Shown here piece after piece: positions 43,968 through 53,372 of a DNA stretch of 64,000 bases. Positions within the stretch are counted from its first letter, which is position 1. Each line of letters opens with the position of its first letter. The notes beneath the pieces are model-generated. The model saw nothing but the letters and a program-made list of their open reading frames with translations. It was not told the origin of the DNA and did not search any database. The position numbers and the translations under genes are program-made. Source of the stretch: Oceanospirillaceae bacterium (lineage in GTDB: Bacteria > Pseudomonadota > Gammaproteobacteria > Pseudomonadales > Oceanobacteraceae); assembly GCA_002723385.1 (NCBI GenBank), contig PBNY01000035.1, forward strand, positions 38,151-102,150, given 5' to 3'.

Positions 43968-45313
43968 GCCAAATGACACCAAGAGAAATTGTTCACGAAC
44001 TGGATCGTCATATCATTGGCCAGAACGATGCCAAGCGCTCGGTTGCCATCGCGCTGCGTAACCGCTGGCGCCGGATGCAGCTCAAGCCGGAGCTGCGCGA
44101 AGAAGTGACGCCCAAGAACATCCTGATGATCGGCCCGACCGGCGTGGGTAAAACCGAGATCGCACGTCGTCTGGCGAAGCTGGCCAACGCGCCTTTCATC
44201 AAGGTGGAAGCGACCAAGTTCACCGAAGTGGGTTACGTCGGCAAAGACGTCGAATCCATCATTCGTGACCTGATGGAAACCGGCCTCAAGCTGCTGCGCG
44301 AAACCGAGATGACCAAGGTCGCTCATCGCGCTGAAGAAGCGGCAGAAGAACGCATCCTCGACATATTGCTGCCACCGGCCCGTACCAGTTCTACCAACAC
44401 CAGCTGGGACACAACGGAAGAGCCAAAGCGCGAAGACTCCGGCACACGCCAGATTTTCCGCAAAAAACTGCGTGAAGGTCAGTTGGACGACAAGGAAATC
44501 GAAGTCGACGTGGCGCAGCCAGCCGTCGGCGTCGAGATCATGGCACCTCCGGGCATGGAAGAAATGACCAGCCAGTTGCAGAACATGTTCTCCAACATGG
44601 GCGGTGACAAGACCCAGAAGCGCAAGCTGAAGATCCGTGATGCCCTGAAACAGCTGAAAGACGAAGAAGCGTCGAAGATGCTGAACATGGACGATCTGAA
44701 AGCCCAGGCGGTTGAACTGGTGGAGCAGAACGGCATCGTCTTCATCGACGAAATCGACAAGGTCGCCAAGCGTCAGGAAAGCGGTTCCGGCGGTGATGTG
44801 TCGCGCGAGGGCGTTCAGCGCGACCTGTTGCCCCTGATTGAAGGCAGCACCGTCAACACCAAATATGGCATGGTCAAAACCGATCACATTCTGTTTGTGG
44901 CTTCCGGTGCCTTCCACCTGGCCAAGCCATCGGACCTGATCCCGGAATTGCAGGGCCGTCTGCCGATCCGCGTGGAATTACAGGCGCTGACGCCGCACGA
45001 CTTCGAGCGTATCCTGACCGAGCCGAATGCCTCACTGACCGAGCAATACAGGGCATTGATGGCGACCGAGGGTCTGGACATCGACTTCACTCCGGATGCC
45101 ATCAAGCGCATAGCTGAAATCGCCTTCGATGTGAATGAAACCACCGAGAATATCGGTGCTCGCCGTCTGCACACCCTGATGGAGCGCCTGCTGGAAACCG
45201 TGTCTTTTGATGCCACTGACCTGAACGATCCGGTGACCATCGACGCTGTCTACGTCGACGACCAACTGGGAGCGCTGGCCAAAGACCAGGATCTGAGCCA
45301 GTTTATCCTCTAA
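43964..45313 (+). CDS. hslU: ATP-dependent protease ATPase subunit HslU (ClpY)
   Basis: 449 residues of the AAA+ family: [20 protein letters not shown], Walker [10 protein letters not shown], the pore loop GYVGKDVES, an I domain (about residues 110-240), and Walker [10 protein letters not shown] followed by [17 protein letters not shown]. It unfolds substrates and passes them to HslV. The family-typical C-terminus LSQFIL, which inserts into HslV to activate it, is present. Confidence 0.97.
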   Translation: MSQMTPREIVHELDRHIIGQNDAKRSVAIALRNRWRRMQLKPELREEVTPKNILMIGPTGVGKTEIARRLAKLANAPFIKVEATKFTEVGYVGKDVESIIRDLMETGLKLLRETEMTKVAHRAEEAAEERILDILLPPARTSSTNTSWDTTEEPKREDSGTRQIFRKKLREGQLDDKEIEVDVAQPAVGVEIMAPPGMEEMTSQLQNMFSNMGGDKTQKRKLKIRDALKQLKDEEASKMLNMDDLKAQAVELVEQNGIVFIDEIDKVAKRQESGSGGDVSREGVQRDLLPLIEGSTVNTKYGMVKTDHILFVASGAFHLAKPSDLIPELQGRLPIRVELQALTPHDFERILTEPNASLTEQYRALMATEGLDIDFTPDAIKRIAEIAFDVNETTENIGARRLHTLMERLLETVSFDATDLNDPVTIDAVYVDDQLGALAKDQDLSQFIL

Positions 45314-45382
45314 CCCGACCAGGGCTTTCACCAACCGGTCGAGGCCCTGCTCTTAATATTTTGCTGCTTTCAGAGAACTGTT

Positions 45383-45754
45383 ATGGCCCCGGAATCCATC
45401 AAGGTTCGTAAATCCAGCCGCTGTGTCGAATTCACCTTTGACGGTGACACCACGGCGCTGAGTTTTGAATTCCTGCGTGTGTATTCGCCGTCGGCGGAAG
45501 TGCGCGGTCACGGTATTGGCAATGGCGTACTGCAAACTGGCAAGAAAGACGTGGTGCTGCTGCAGATGGAGCCTTCCGGTAATTACGCTCTGAAGCTGGT
45601 GTTCGACGACGGTCATGATTCCGGTTTGTACGACTGGAAGTACCTGCGTCACCTGTGCCGCAATCGTGAAGCCCTGTGGCAGGAATACCTCGATAATCTG
45701 CAACAAGCCGGAGCAAGCCGCGAAACCGGCCTGATCAATTTCAAATCCTTGTAA
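45383..45754 (+). CDS. DUF971 domain protein
   Basis: 123 residues: LSFEFLRVYSPSAEVRGHG, then NYALKLVFDDGHDSGLYDWK, YLRHLC. This is the DUF971 domain, related to the N-terminal domain of gamma-butyrobetaine hydroxylase and found alone in many proteobacteria right after hslVU. The role is not established; an iron-sulfur or chaperone-linked function has been suggested for the domain class. It lies 69 bp after hslU and is probably in the same transcript. Confidence 0.88.
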   Translation: MAPESIKVRKSSRCVEFTFDGDTTALSFEFLRVYSPSAEVRGHGIGNGVLQTGKKDVVLLQMEPSGNYALKLVFDDGHDSGLYDWKYLRHLCRNREALWQEYLDNLQQAGASRETGLINFKSL

Positions 45755-45886
45755 GCGAGTCCGGCGCGGCGGCGGAAATTGGTTATACTGGTATCCAGTT
45801 CAAACAAGTGTTCACGCTTTTCCACCATGCTTTTTGGTCAATCAGATTGCTTCTGACTCCAGACCTCGTTCACAAGGAGCCGTAAC

Positions 45887-48499
45887 TTGACGGATTCCCG
45901 CTCGCCTTCCAAATCCCCTTCCAAACCTGCCATCGTTGATCCCAACGCTGCATCTGAAGCTGAAAAATACGACAACCCGGTTGCCAGCCGTGATGCCCTG
46001 CTGATGTTGCTGGAGCAGGCTGACCAGCCGTTATCGCACGAAGATGTTTGCGCTCAATTGCAGGAAGCCGATCCGGATCGGGTAGAAGCCTTGCGCCGTC
46101 GACTGATTGCCATGTGCCGCGATGGTCAGCTGATGAGCAATCGTCGCAATCACTTTTTCCCCATGAGTCGGGCCGGTCTGGTTCAGGGCACCGTGATGGG
46201 TCACCGTGACGGCTTTGGTTTTGTGCTGCGCGATGGTGATGACGATGTGTACCTGTCCAATCGCCAGATGCGCAAGGTGTTCCACGGCGACAAGGTCGCG
46301 GTGCAGATTCTCGGCCACGACCGCCGTGGTCGTCCGGAAGGCAAGATTGTTCAGGTGCTGGAGCGCAACACCCGTCAGGTGGTGGGGCGTTACTACGAGC
46401 AGGGTGGCGCACGGTTTGGTGACAGCAGCGGTTTCGGCATCGTCCAGCCAGACAACAAACGCGTAACCCACGAGATTGTGATACCGGATGACGCTCGCAA
46501 CGGAGCCGAGCACGGCCAGTTTGTCACGGTGATGATCACCGACCAGCCCAATCCCGGTTCCTTGCCGATGGGGCAGGTGCTTGAGGTGCTGGGTGATCAT
46601 CTGGCTCCGGGCATGGAAATCGAGGTGGCGATTCGCAGCCACGACATTCCCAACGAGTGGCCAGATGAGGTATCCGCTGAAGCCGAGCAACTGCCTGCTG
46701 AAGTGGCCGAAGCCGACAAGGTCAACCGCATCGACTTGCGTCATCTGCCGTTTGTCACCATCGACGGTGAAGACGCCAAGGACTTTGACGACGCCGTCTA
46801 CTGTGAGCGCAACAAGAACACCGGTGGCTGGCGCCTGTACGTTGCCATTGCCGATGTCTCGCACTATGTCAGCGTCGGTTCGGCACTGGATCAGGAAGGC
46901 CATCAGCGCGGTAACTCGGTGTACTTCCCCGGCTTTGTGGTACCCATGCTGCCGGAGAAACTCTCCAACGGCCTGTGCTCGCTGAATCCACACGTGGATC
47001 GTCTGGTGATGGTGTGTGAAATGACCATCTCCAAGGCGGGCAAGATTTCAGGCTACCGCTTTATGGAAGGCCTGATTCACTCCCATGCGCGTCTGACCTA
47101 CAGCAAGGTCTGGAAGATGCTGGAGCAGCCGATCAGCGACGAAGGCGAGACCTGGCGTGCGCATTACGGCGAGCTGGTGGGTGATATTGAAAACCTCTAT
47201 CAGTTGTTCAAGCTGCTGCGAGAAAAACGCGAAGAACGGGGTGCCATGGATTTTGATTCGGTTGAAACCCGAATCGAGTTCGACGCCAACCGCAAGATTC
47301 AGCAAATCGTCCCGACTGAGCGCAACGACGCGCACATGCTGATCGAAGAGTGCATGCTGGCAGCCAACGTCTGCGCCGCCAACTTCCTCAATAAATACAA
47401 GGTGCCGGGTTTGTATCGGGTACACGCCGGGCCATCAGCCGAGAAACTGGAAAACCTGTTTTCCTTCCTCGGTGAAATGGGTCTGTCGATGACCTCGTCC
47501 GACAAGTCGCTGGGTGATGCCCGTGAGCCAACGCCGAAGCACTATCAGGATTTGTTGCAACGCATTCAGGATCGCCCTGACTCGCATCTGATTCAAACCG
47601 TGCTGCTGCGCTCGCTGAGTCAGGCGGTGTACCACCCGGAAAACGAAGGTCACTTCGGACTGGCCTATCCGGCCTACACCCACTTTACCTCGCCGATTCG
47701 TCGCTACCCGGATTTGCTGGTGCATCGTGCCATTCGCAGTGTGATTCGCAGCGAGCAGGAATGCCGTAACGCCACGCGGGTTGAGGGTGTTAAACCACTG
47801 CCGAAAGAGCGCATCTATCCCTACGATATGGCCGCGGTGCTGCAGTTGGGTGAGCATTGCTCCATGACCGAACGCCGCGCTGATGACGCCACTCGCGACG
47901 TCAATGACTTCCTCAAATGTGAGTACATTCAGGATCGTGTGGGAGAGGTATTTGAAGGCGTGATATCCGCCGTGACCGGCTTTGGTTTGTTCGTCGAGCT
48001 GAAAGACGTTTACGTAGAAGGTCTGGTGCACGTCTCCAGTCTGCAGAACGACTACTACCAGTTTGATCCGGTACGCCATCGTCTGACCGGTGAGCGCACC
48101 CGTCGCAGTTTCCGTCTGGGTGATGGCCTGTGGGTACAGGTGACGGGCGTTGATCTGGATGATCGCAAGGTCGACTTTGAACTGGCCACGGCACCGGTGA
48201 ATCGCAACCGCTCAAACTTTGAAGACGCCCCCAAACCGGCGCGATTGCCGCGCAAGCGCACACGCAAAGAGGATGGCGAGGTACAGGAACAAACGCTGGA
48301 GCCCGCCCCCTTACGCAAGAAACCGTCCGGGGCCAAACCCAGTGCGGAAGGTGCGGAAAAGAAAAAACGCAAGAAACGCAACAAGCTGAAAGGCCGTGGC
48401 AAGGCACCGTCTCGTGCCGGAAGCCCGAAAGCCCAGGCTGCGAAGGGCGCGAAAACGTCGACCGGGCCAGCGGCCAAAAAGGCACGCAAGAACAAGTAA
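45887..48499 (+). CDS. rnr: Ribonuclease R
   Basis: 870 residues: an N-terminal helix-turn-helix (DALLMLLEQADQPLSHEDVC), two cold-shock domains (GHRDGFGFVLRDGDDDVYLS), the RNB catalytic domain with the four-Asp motif DGEDAKDFDDA (from Asp293), an S1 domain (GVISAVTGFGLFVELKDVYV), and a Lys/Arg-rich tail. It degrades structured RNA from the 3' end and acts in rRNA quality control and trans-translation. The start is TTG at 45887 with AAGGAG about 7 nt upstream; no ATG is available before the conserved region. The basic tail helps unwinding and stability. Confidence 0.95.
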   Translation: MTDSRSPSKSPSKPAIVDPNAASEAEKYDNPVASRDALLMLLEQADQPLSHEDVCAQLQEADPDRVEALRRRLIAMCRDGQLMSNRRNHFFPMSRAGLVQGTVMGHRDGFGFVLRDGDDDVYLSNRQMRKVFHGDKVAVQILGHDRRGRPEGKIVQVLERNTRQVVGRYYEQGGARFGDSSGFGIVQPDNKRVTHEIVIPDDARNGAEHGQFVTVMITDQPNPGSLPMGQVLEVLGDHLAPGMEIEVAIRSHDIPNEWPDEVSAEAEQLPAEVAEADKVNRIDLRHLPFVTIDGEDAKDFDDAVYCERNKNTGGWRLYVAIADVSHYVSVGSALDQEGHQRGNSVYFPGFVVPMLPEKLSNGLCSLNPHVDRLVMVCEMTISKAGKISGYRFMEGLIHSHARLTYSKVWKMLEQPISDEGETWRAHYGELVGDIENLYQLFKLLREKREERGAMDFDSVETRIEFDANRKIQQIVPTERNDAHMLIEECMLAANVCAANFLNKYKVPGLYRVHAGPSAEKLENLFSFLGEMGLSMTSSDKSLGDAREPTPKHYQDLLQRIQDRPDSHLIQTVLLRSLSQAVYHPENEGHFGLAYPAYTHFTSPIRRYPDLLVHRAIRSVIRSEQECRNATRVEGVKPLPKERIYPYDMAAVLQLGEHCSMTERRADDATRDVNDFLKCEYIQDRVGEVFEGVISAVTGFGLFVELKDVYVEGLVHVSSLQNDYYQFDPVRHRLTGERTRRSFRLGDGLWVQVTGVDLDDRKVDFELATAPVNRNRSNFEDAPKPARLPRKRTRKEDGEVQEQTLEPAPLRKKPSGAKPSAEGAEKKKRKKRNKLKGRGKAPSRAGSPKAQAAKGAKTSTGPAAKKARKNK

Positions 48500-48508
48500 G
48501 TCATTCCA

Positions 48509-48532
48509 CGGCCCGCTTCAGGGCCGATTTTT
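48509..48532 (+). terminator. Rho-independent terminator between rnr and rlmB
   Basis: CGGCCC (48509-48514) pairs with GGGCCG (48521-48526), followed by ATTTTT. The rlmB start is only 13 bp further, so this is likely a partial terminator or attenuator within the rnr-rlmB unit. Confidence 0.7.
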
Positions 48533-48544
48533 AGAGATATTTGC

Positions 48545-49279
48545 ATGAAACTTGAAGCGGTTTACGGCCTGCACGCCGTACTGACCCTGCTCCAGCGTAG
48601 CCCGGATCAGGTGGTGGAACTCTGGGTTCAGAAAGGTCGGGCTGACCAGCGAATGCAGAAAGTACTGGATGAAGCCCAGTCTCTGGGTCTGTCGATTCGC
48701 GAGGCCGACAAGGGGCTGCTGAGCCAGAAAGCCGATGGCAACCATCAGGGCGTGGTGGCCTTCCGCAAGCCGATTCAGGGTGCCAGCGAGCGTCAGCTGC
48801 CGGATATTCTTGACCGCATTGAAGGCACGCCTTTTATCCTGATTCTCGATGGTGTCACCGATCCACATAACCTCGGTGCATGCATTCGTACCGCCGATGC
48901 AGCGGGTGTGCAGCTGGTGCTTGCGCCCAAGGACAAGTCCGCGCCACTGAATGCCACCGCTGCCAAGGTTGCCTGCGGCGCGGCGGAAGTAGTGCCTTAC
49001 GTTCAGGTCACCAATCTGGCCCGTACCATGAAAGAGCTGCAAGAGCGTGGCATCTGGATCATCGGCACCGCCGGTGAGTCATCCACCTCCATTTATGAGC
49101 AAGACCTCAAAGGCCCGCTGGCGCTGGTGATGGGCGCTGAAGGTGCCGGTATGCGCCGCCTGACACGTGAACACTGCGATCACCTGATCAATATCCCGAT
49201 GGCAGGCGAAGTCAGCTCGGTCAACGTCTCGGTCGCCACTGGTATCTGTTTGTTTGAAGCGGTTCGGCAACGCAGCTGA
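48545..49279 (+). CDS. rlmB: 23S rRNA (guanosine-2'-O-)-methyltransferase RlmB
   Basis: 244 residues of the SPOUT class: an N-terminal RNA-binding domain ([20 protein letters not shown]) and a knotted methyltransferase domain with [36 protein letters not shown] and [19 protein letters not shown]. It methylates the 2'-O of G2251 of 23S rRNA with SAM. The rnr-rlmB order is conserved widely in gammaproteobacteria. Confidence 0.95.
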   Translation: MKLEAVYGLHAVLTLLQRSPDQVVELWVQKGRADQRMQKVLDEAQSLGLSIREADKGLLSQKADGNHQGVVAFRKPIQGASERQLPDILDRIEGTPFILILDGVTDPHNLGACIRTADAAGVQLVLAPKDKSAPLNATAAKVACGAAEVVPYVQVTNLARTMKELQERGIWIIGTAGESSTSIYEQDLKGPLALVMGAEGAGMRRLTREHCDHLINIPMAGEVSSVNVSVATGICLFEAVRQRS

Positions 49280-49361
49280 TCCGTTCCTGCAGCTCGAATC
49301 TCAACCGGGCTGTCGTTAGACTGAGTGTCTGATTTGTATAAGATTTGCAGAAGGTCGGCGT

Positions 49362-50669
49362 ATGTCCCCAGAACACCACATGGCACTCAGTGATTGGCGC
49401 CTCTCGGTTGATTACGATGCGCTGATCAATCGCCTGATCTCGGAACGAGACTTTCTGATCATTCAGGATCTCGATGGCGTTTGCATGCCGTTGGTGAATG
49501 ATCCGCTGACCCGTGTGATTGACCGGGCCTACGTTCGGGCAGCGGCCCAGCTGGAAGAACGATTCTTTGTGCTGACTCAGGGTGAGCACAGTGGCAAGCG
49601 CGGTGTGAACGCCATAATCGAACGGGCGTTCGCCGTTGAGGGGCTGAGCAAAAAAGCCATTGCCGAGCAAGGTCTCTTCTTGCCCGGACTGGGCGCCGGT
49701 GGTGTGCAATTGCAAAACCGGCGTGGTAAAAGCCAGCAACCGGGTGTCCGCTCGGAAGAGCTGGCGTTTCTGTTTCAGGTGCCGGTCAAGGCGCGCTATT
49801 TTCTGATCAATCGCCTGGGTAATCCTCCCTACAGTCTGGCTCCTGCGAACCTGCAACTGCTGGCCGAATCTGTGGTGCTGGATAACCGTTTTTCTCCCAC
49901 CATCAATGCCAATCTGCTGGTCGCCATTCTGGGGTCGACTTCGACCTGCCGCCAGTTACAGCAGGATTTGCAGCAGTTTATGGAAGAGTTGCTGCGTGAT
50001 GCGGCACGTGAAGGTCTGGACGATTCCTTCTTTATCCACTACGCGCCTAATTTGGGCCGGGATGAGCAGACGGGTGCAGAGCGCATTCAATTTGCTGAAG
50101 CCCGGCAATGGGGCACCACTGACTTCCAGTTCATGCTCAAGGGAGCACTCAAACAGGCAGGCGTGCTGGTGTTGCTGAACCAGTACTATGGCCAGCGTTA
50201 TGGCGAATTTCCGCTGGGCGAAGACTTTAACGTCCGTCAGGCACCGCGATCATTGGAAGGCTTGCTGGCATTGGCCGCGCACCATTTTGACCCGGAACGT
50301 ATGCCAAGAATCATCGGAGTGGGTGACACAATCACCTCGCACATCGTTGACCAAAACGGTGAACCTCAGCGACTGCGCGGCGGTAGCGACCGGGATTTCC
50401 TGCAGCTGATTCAGCAACTGGGGCAGCATTTTGGTTCCGACAACCTGGTGGCGCTGGTTGATAGCAGCGCCGGTGAGGTCAGCCGTCCGGCGGTGAATAT
50501 GGAAGCAATCCAGCAACATCAACCGTCTGACTCTGAGTACTGGCAGGCGCTGGAAGGATTGAGCGATGCGGACGATCCGTTGCAGATCAACCTCGTGTTC
50601 CCGAACGGCGCCCAACAGTACATCCAGGTCTTTAAGCAGCTGGTTAAAGGCCAGGCACAGAATGGATGA
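49362..50669 (+). CDS. stpA: Glucosylglycerol-3-phosphate phosphatase
   Basis: 435 residues. The N-terminus carries a HAD-like DxD motif in FLIIQDLDGVCMPLVNDPLT (Asp36, Asp38), followed by RVIDRAYVRAAAQLEERFFV and LTQGEHSGKRGVNAIIERAF, the pattern of the cyanobacterial StpA protein. StpA dephosphorylates glucosylglycerol-3-phosphate to glucosylglycerol, a compatible solute made under salt stress. The partner synthase ggpS is not in the window. AGAAGG lies 7 nt before the ATG. The mechanosensitive channel gene follows in the same direction (94-bp gap), giving an osmotic-stress theme. Confidence 0.83.
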   Translation: MSPEHHMALSDWRLSVDYDALINRLISERDFLIIQDLDGVCMPLVNDPLTRVIDRAYVRAAAQLEERFFVLTQGEHSGKRGVNAIIERAFAVEGLSKKAIAEQGLFLPGLGAGGVQLQNRRGKSQQPGVRSEELAFLFQVPVKARYFLINRLGNPPYSLAPANLQLLAESVVLDNRFSPTINANLLVAILGSTSTCRQLQQDLQQFMEELLRDAAREGLDDSFFIHYAPNLGRDEQTGAERIQFAEARQWGTTDFQFMLKGALKQAGVLVLLNQYYGQRYGEFPLGEDFNVRQAPRSLEGLLALAAHHFDPERMPRIIGVGDTITSHIVDQNGEPQRLRGGSDRDFLQLIQQLGQHFGSDNLVALVDSSAGEVSRPAVNMEAIQQHQPSDSEYWQALEGLSDADDPLQINLVFPNGAQQYIQVFKQLVKGQAQNG

Positions 50670-50763
50670 AATTCCGCGTTCCTGAAGCAATCCGGCAGCG
50701 AAAACCGACCCGATTGTCTATGCTTTGTCGCTGATTGATTAGACAACAGCATAGAGGTTTGGA

Positions 50764-51846
50764 ATGACTGAGTTGATGCGTCCTGAGTGGTGGAGCAATC
50801 TGCTGACGCAACATTACGACTGGTTTCTGGAAATTGGCCTGGCGCTGGCCGCAGTATTTCTGGTCAGTATCTTCTGGCGCCGCTTGCGCAAGCGCATGAT
50901 CAAACACAGCTCGGAATCACCAACCAGCTGGGGGCACACAGTGCTCGATGCCATCGGTGTGCCGATCAACTGGATCATTCTGGTGATGGGGCTGTTCTGG
51001 ATGGCCGACATTTCCGCCCAGCATTTCGCCAGGGACATCACCGGCGGCCTGATGATCGGTCGACCACTGATCCTGACCTTTCTGGTGGCCTGGATGGCCT
51101 GGCGTCTGGTCGAACGACTGGAAGAACGTCAGCTGACCAAAGGCAACGACGCCAATACCGTCCAGCTGGTCGGCAATCTGGCCAAGGTGGTCGTATCGGT
51201 GGTGATTGTGATGCCGGTACTGCAAGTGATGGGCGTGACCATTTCCGGCATGCTGGCCTTCGGCGGTGTCGGTGGCCTGATCGTTGGTATGGCCGCCAAA
51301 GACCTGCTGGCCAACTTCTTCGGTTCCTTCATCATCTATATGGATCGCCCGTTCAAGGTGGGCGACTGGGTTCGCTCGCCCGACCGTAATATTGAAGGCA
51401 CCGTCGAAAAGATCGGCTTCCGGGTCACCTGCATCCGTACCTTCGACAAGCGTCCGCTCTACGTTCCCAACGCCGTGTTTACCAGCATCTCGGTGGAAAA
51501 CCCCTCCCGTATGCGCAATCGCCGCATCAAGGAAACCATCGGCCTGCGCTATCAGGACGCCAGCAAAATGGCAACGGTACTGAGCAAGGTCGAAACCCTG
51601 CTGCGCACTCACCCGGACATCGCCACCGACCAGATCATCATGGTCAACTTCAACAGCTATGGCCCCTCCAGCCTCGACTTCTTTATCTACTGCTTCACCA
51701 AAACCACCGACTGGGCCACCTTCCACCAGGTCAAACAGGACGTACTGCTGAAGATTATGGACATCATCCACGCCGAAGGAGCCGACTGCGCCTTCCCGAC
51801 ACGGACACTGCATGTGGAATCGATGCCGGAGGCTCGTGAGAGCTGA
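50764..51846 (+). CDS. MscS-family mechanosensitive ion channel
   Basis: 360 residues: three or four N-terminal membrane helices, then the pore-lining TM3 (GMLAFGGVGGLIVGMAAKDL), LANFFGSFIIYMDRPFKVGD and the beta domain (GTVEKIGFRVTCIRTFDKRP, LYVPNAVFTS), ending in the alpha/beta C-terminal domain. These channels open on hypo-osmotic shock and release solutes. The extra N-terminal helices put it nearer YbdG/YnaI than to the small MscS. It may vent the glucosylglycerol made through the upstream gene product. Confidence 0.92.
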   Translation: MTELMRPEWWSNLLTQHYDWFLEIGLALAAVFLVSIFWRRLRKRMIKHSSESPTSWGHTVLDAIGVPINWIILVMGLFWMADISAQHFARDITGGLMIGRPLILTFLVAWMAWRLVERLEERQLTKGNDANTVQLVGNLAKVVVSVVIVMPVLQVMGVTISGMLAFGGVGGLIVGMAAKDLLANFFGSFIIYMDRPFKVGDWVRSPDRNIEGTVEKIGFRVTCIRTFDKRPLYVPNAVFTSISVENPSRMRNRRIKETIGLRYQDASKMATVLSKVETLLRTHPDIATDQIIMVNFNSYGPSSLDFFIYCFTKTTDWATFHQVKQDVLLKIMDIIHAEGADCAFPTRTLHVESMPEARES

Positions 51847-51855
51847 TAAGAGACA

Positions 51856-52011
51856 ATGAACATAAATTGCAAGGATGCAATATTGCCATGTGAGTACTGC
51901 CAGATAGGCACTTCGATCAAATGGTGCTGGTATGACGGAATGTTGATTCACTGTCATGCTGATCAGCAGCAACGAGTTACAAAACTCCAGTCTGGATCAT
52001 CAGTTTATTGA
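51856..52011 (+). CDS. Possible small Cys-rich ORF
   Basis: A 51-codon frame starts ATG at 51856, 9 bp after the channel stop codon, with a purine-rich AAGAGA just before. It contains PCEYCQIGTSIKWCWYDGML and then IHCHADQQQ: five cysteines and two histidines in 30 residues, including a C-x-x-C pair. It looks like a small zinc- or metal-binding knuckle. I do not recognise a family, and such a short frame can occur by chance. Its 3' end lies in a hairpin. Confidence 0.3.
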   Translation: MNINCKDAILPCEYCQIGTSIKWCWYDGMLIHCHADQQQRVTKLQSGSSVY

Positions 52012-52018
52012 TGATCCA
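51993..52018 (+). terminator. Perfect hairpin after mscS and the small ORF
   Basis: TGGATCATCA (51993-52002) and TGATGATCCA (52009-52018) form a perfect 10-bp stem with a 6-nt loop. No T-run follows, so termination strength is uncertain. Confidence 0.5.
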
Positions 52019-52075
52019 CATCCATTGATATCCAGCACTTCCTTGTCACAGACATCGGCCATCGCCGAGGCAGTG

Positions 52076-53161
52076 TTATTGGTTATTACTGGTATCGACT
52101 CTGTTTCTGGTCTGGTTATAAAACGCCACCATACGTTCGATTAATGCTTTGTCATAGACCTGAATGCTGCCTAACAGCCCGACCTGCACGGGCAGAGTGT
52201 GTGTTGAGTCCAGAGCGATTCCCTGCCAATACTCATGGTTATGTGAGTAGTCCAGCGTGACACCAAAGCGTTCGGAGTGCAGTACATCGCGGTTGCTCAG
52301 GCGAAACGCTTCCAGCACTTGCGGGGTTGGGCTGAGCGTACGATCCAGCAAAACAGACACGCTGTAACCATTCAGGCTGAACACCCCCAGTAGTAACAGA
52401 CACAAGAAGGCAGACTCTTCTGCTGGAAGCTGGTCACGTCGCAAGCGGTGCCAGAATGCCCAGGTGGGCAGTAGCAGCAATGGGGTCAACCAGGGCAAAT
52501 AGCCTGTATCCAGAACGACCCAGTCATACCGAACTCTGTCGAGAATAAACACCAGTAGCAGGCCAATGATCAGGCCAACGGCAAGCCGACCGGACGGCTT
52601 GGCGGTTAAATCGACACCGCCGAGCATGATCGCTTCAGGCACTGATATATCCCCGGCAACCTTGTGGGTTATTTCGCGCATCAAGCGGTTTTTTTGCCGA
52701 AGTTGGTTAGAAATCATGCCGGCATCCGCTTGCCAAAAGATGGGCTGCTCATCATGGTTGAGTACCAGCCATGGCCCCATCTGAGTGATATTGGATGTTG
52801 ATGGCGGGGAGCTGATCATGCCTGCCTGATTGGACAGCTTGACCTCAATATGACGGCCATTGGCATAACGCCCGATCAGATGCACGCATTCGGGAGTCAC
52901 CACCAGACTGCCTCGTCCCTGATAAGACAGCAGCTTCAGTACCTTGTGAAAGTGCTTTGGCGAACACAGCACCACGGGATAGCAGATGTGGCCCGGATAC
53001 ATCGACGCCAGTTGCTGCTGAATCGGCTTGTTGGCCCGACGGGGTTTGAACTCAACCCAGATAATTCGGAAGCCTATGACCAGAAGCAAAAACAGCTGCA
53101 AATGGGTGGTAACAGAGCCAAACAGTTTGCCTGTCAGCACCGCGAAGTCGCTTTCGTTCAT
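52076..53161 (-). CDS. Membrane protein of unknown function
   Basis: 361 residues with no family recognised. An N-terminal helix (LQLFLLLVIGFRIIWVEF) precedes a soluble part of about 150 residues (GRGSLVVTPECVHLIGRYAN onwards). Three hydrophobic spans follow: LAVGLIIGLLLVFILD, LPWLTPLLLLPTWAFW and AFLCLLLLGVFSLNGY. A C-terminal soluble segment of about 90 residues (FGVTLDYSHNHEYWQGIALD) closes the protein. It stands alone between mscS and ahpC, transcribed opposite to both. Its codon use looks like that of the neighbours. Confidence 0.72.
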   Translation of the reverse strand: MNESDFAVLTGKLFGSVTTHLQLFLLLVIGFRIIWVEFKPRRANKPIQQQLASMYPGHICYPVVLCSPKHFHKVLKLLSYQGRGSLVVTPECVHLIGRYANGRHIEVKLSNQAGMISSPPSTSNITQMGPWLVLNHDEQPIFWQADAGMISNQLRQKNRLMREITHKVAGDISVPEAIMLGGVDLTAKPSGRLAVGLIIGLLLVFILDRVRYDWVVLDTGYLPWLTPLLLLPTWAFWHRLRRDQLPAEESAFLCLLLLGVFSLNGYSVSVLLDRTLSPTPQVLEAFRLSNRDVLHSERFGVTLDYSHNHEYWQGIALDSTHTLPVQVGLLGSIQVYDKALIERMVAFYNQTRNRVDTSNNQ

Positions 53162-53372
53162 TGTTTTCGTCCGTGAATCGCTTGATGAGAGGCAGGAATG
53201 GTAGACCTCTTGTGCGTCCAGAACGCTGAAATACTCCGCATCATTGAATCATGCAAGGGTCATGATTGCTAAATCCTATCAATTGATTAGTTAATAGTAA
53301 TTTTAACTATCCTTGGTGTGATTGCATCATAGTTAGCGTCACTTGAACGAAGCTAATCAATGGAGCAAAACT
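53162..53372. promoter_or_regulatory. Divergent upstream region of ahpC
   Basis: An AT-rich block with repeated CTAT/ATAG tetramers at about 53275-53315, including ATAGT-N7-ACTAT. AhpC is a classic OxyR target, but the tetramer spacing does not match ATAG-N7-CTAT, so an OxyR site is only a possibility. TGGAG at 53360-53364 is the ahpC ribosome binding site. Confidence 0.3.

Noticed and set aside
43790..44917. 375-codon open frame antisense to hslV/hslU
   Set aside because: It mirrors hslU codon structure (the reverse strand of GC-rich coding DNA), has no ribosome binding site and no recognisable domain. It is a shadow.
50917..51972. 351-codon frame antisense to mscS
   Set aside because: Covers the conserved channel gene; His/Asp-rich composition and no start signal.
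53270..53316. OxyR binding site before ahpC
   Set aside because: ATAG/CTAT tetramers are present but spaced 9 rather than 7 bp and without the four-fold pattern. Kept only as a loose regulatory note.
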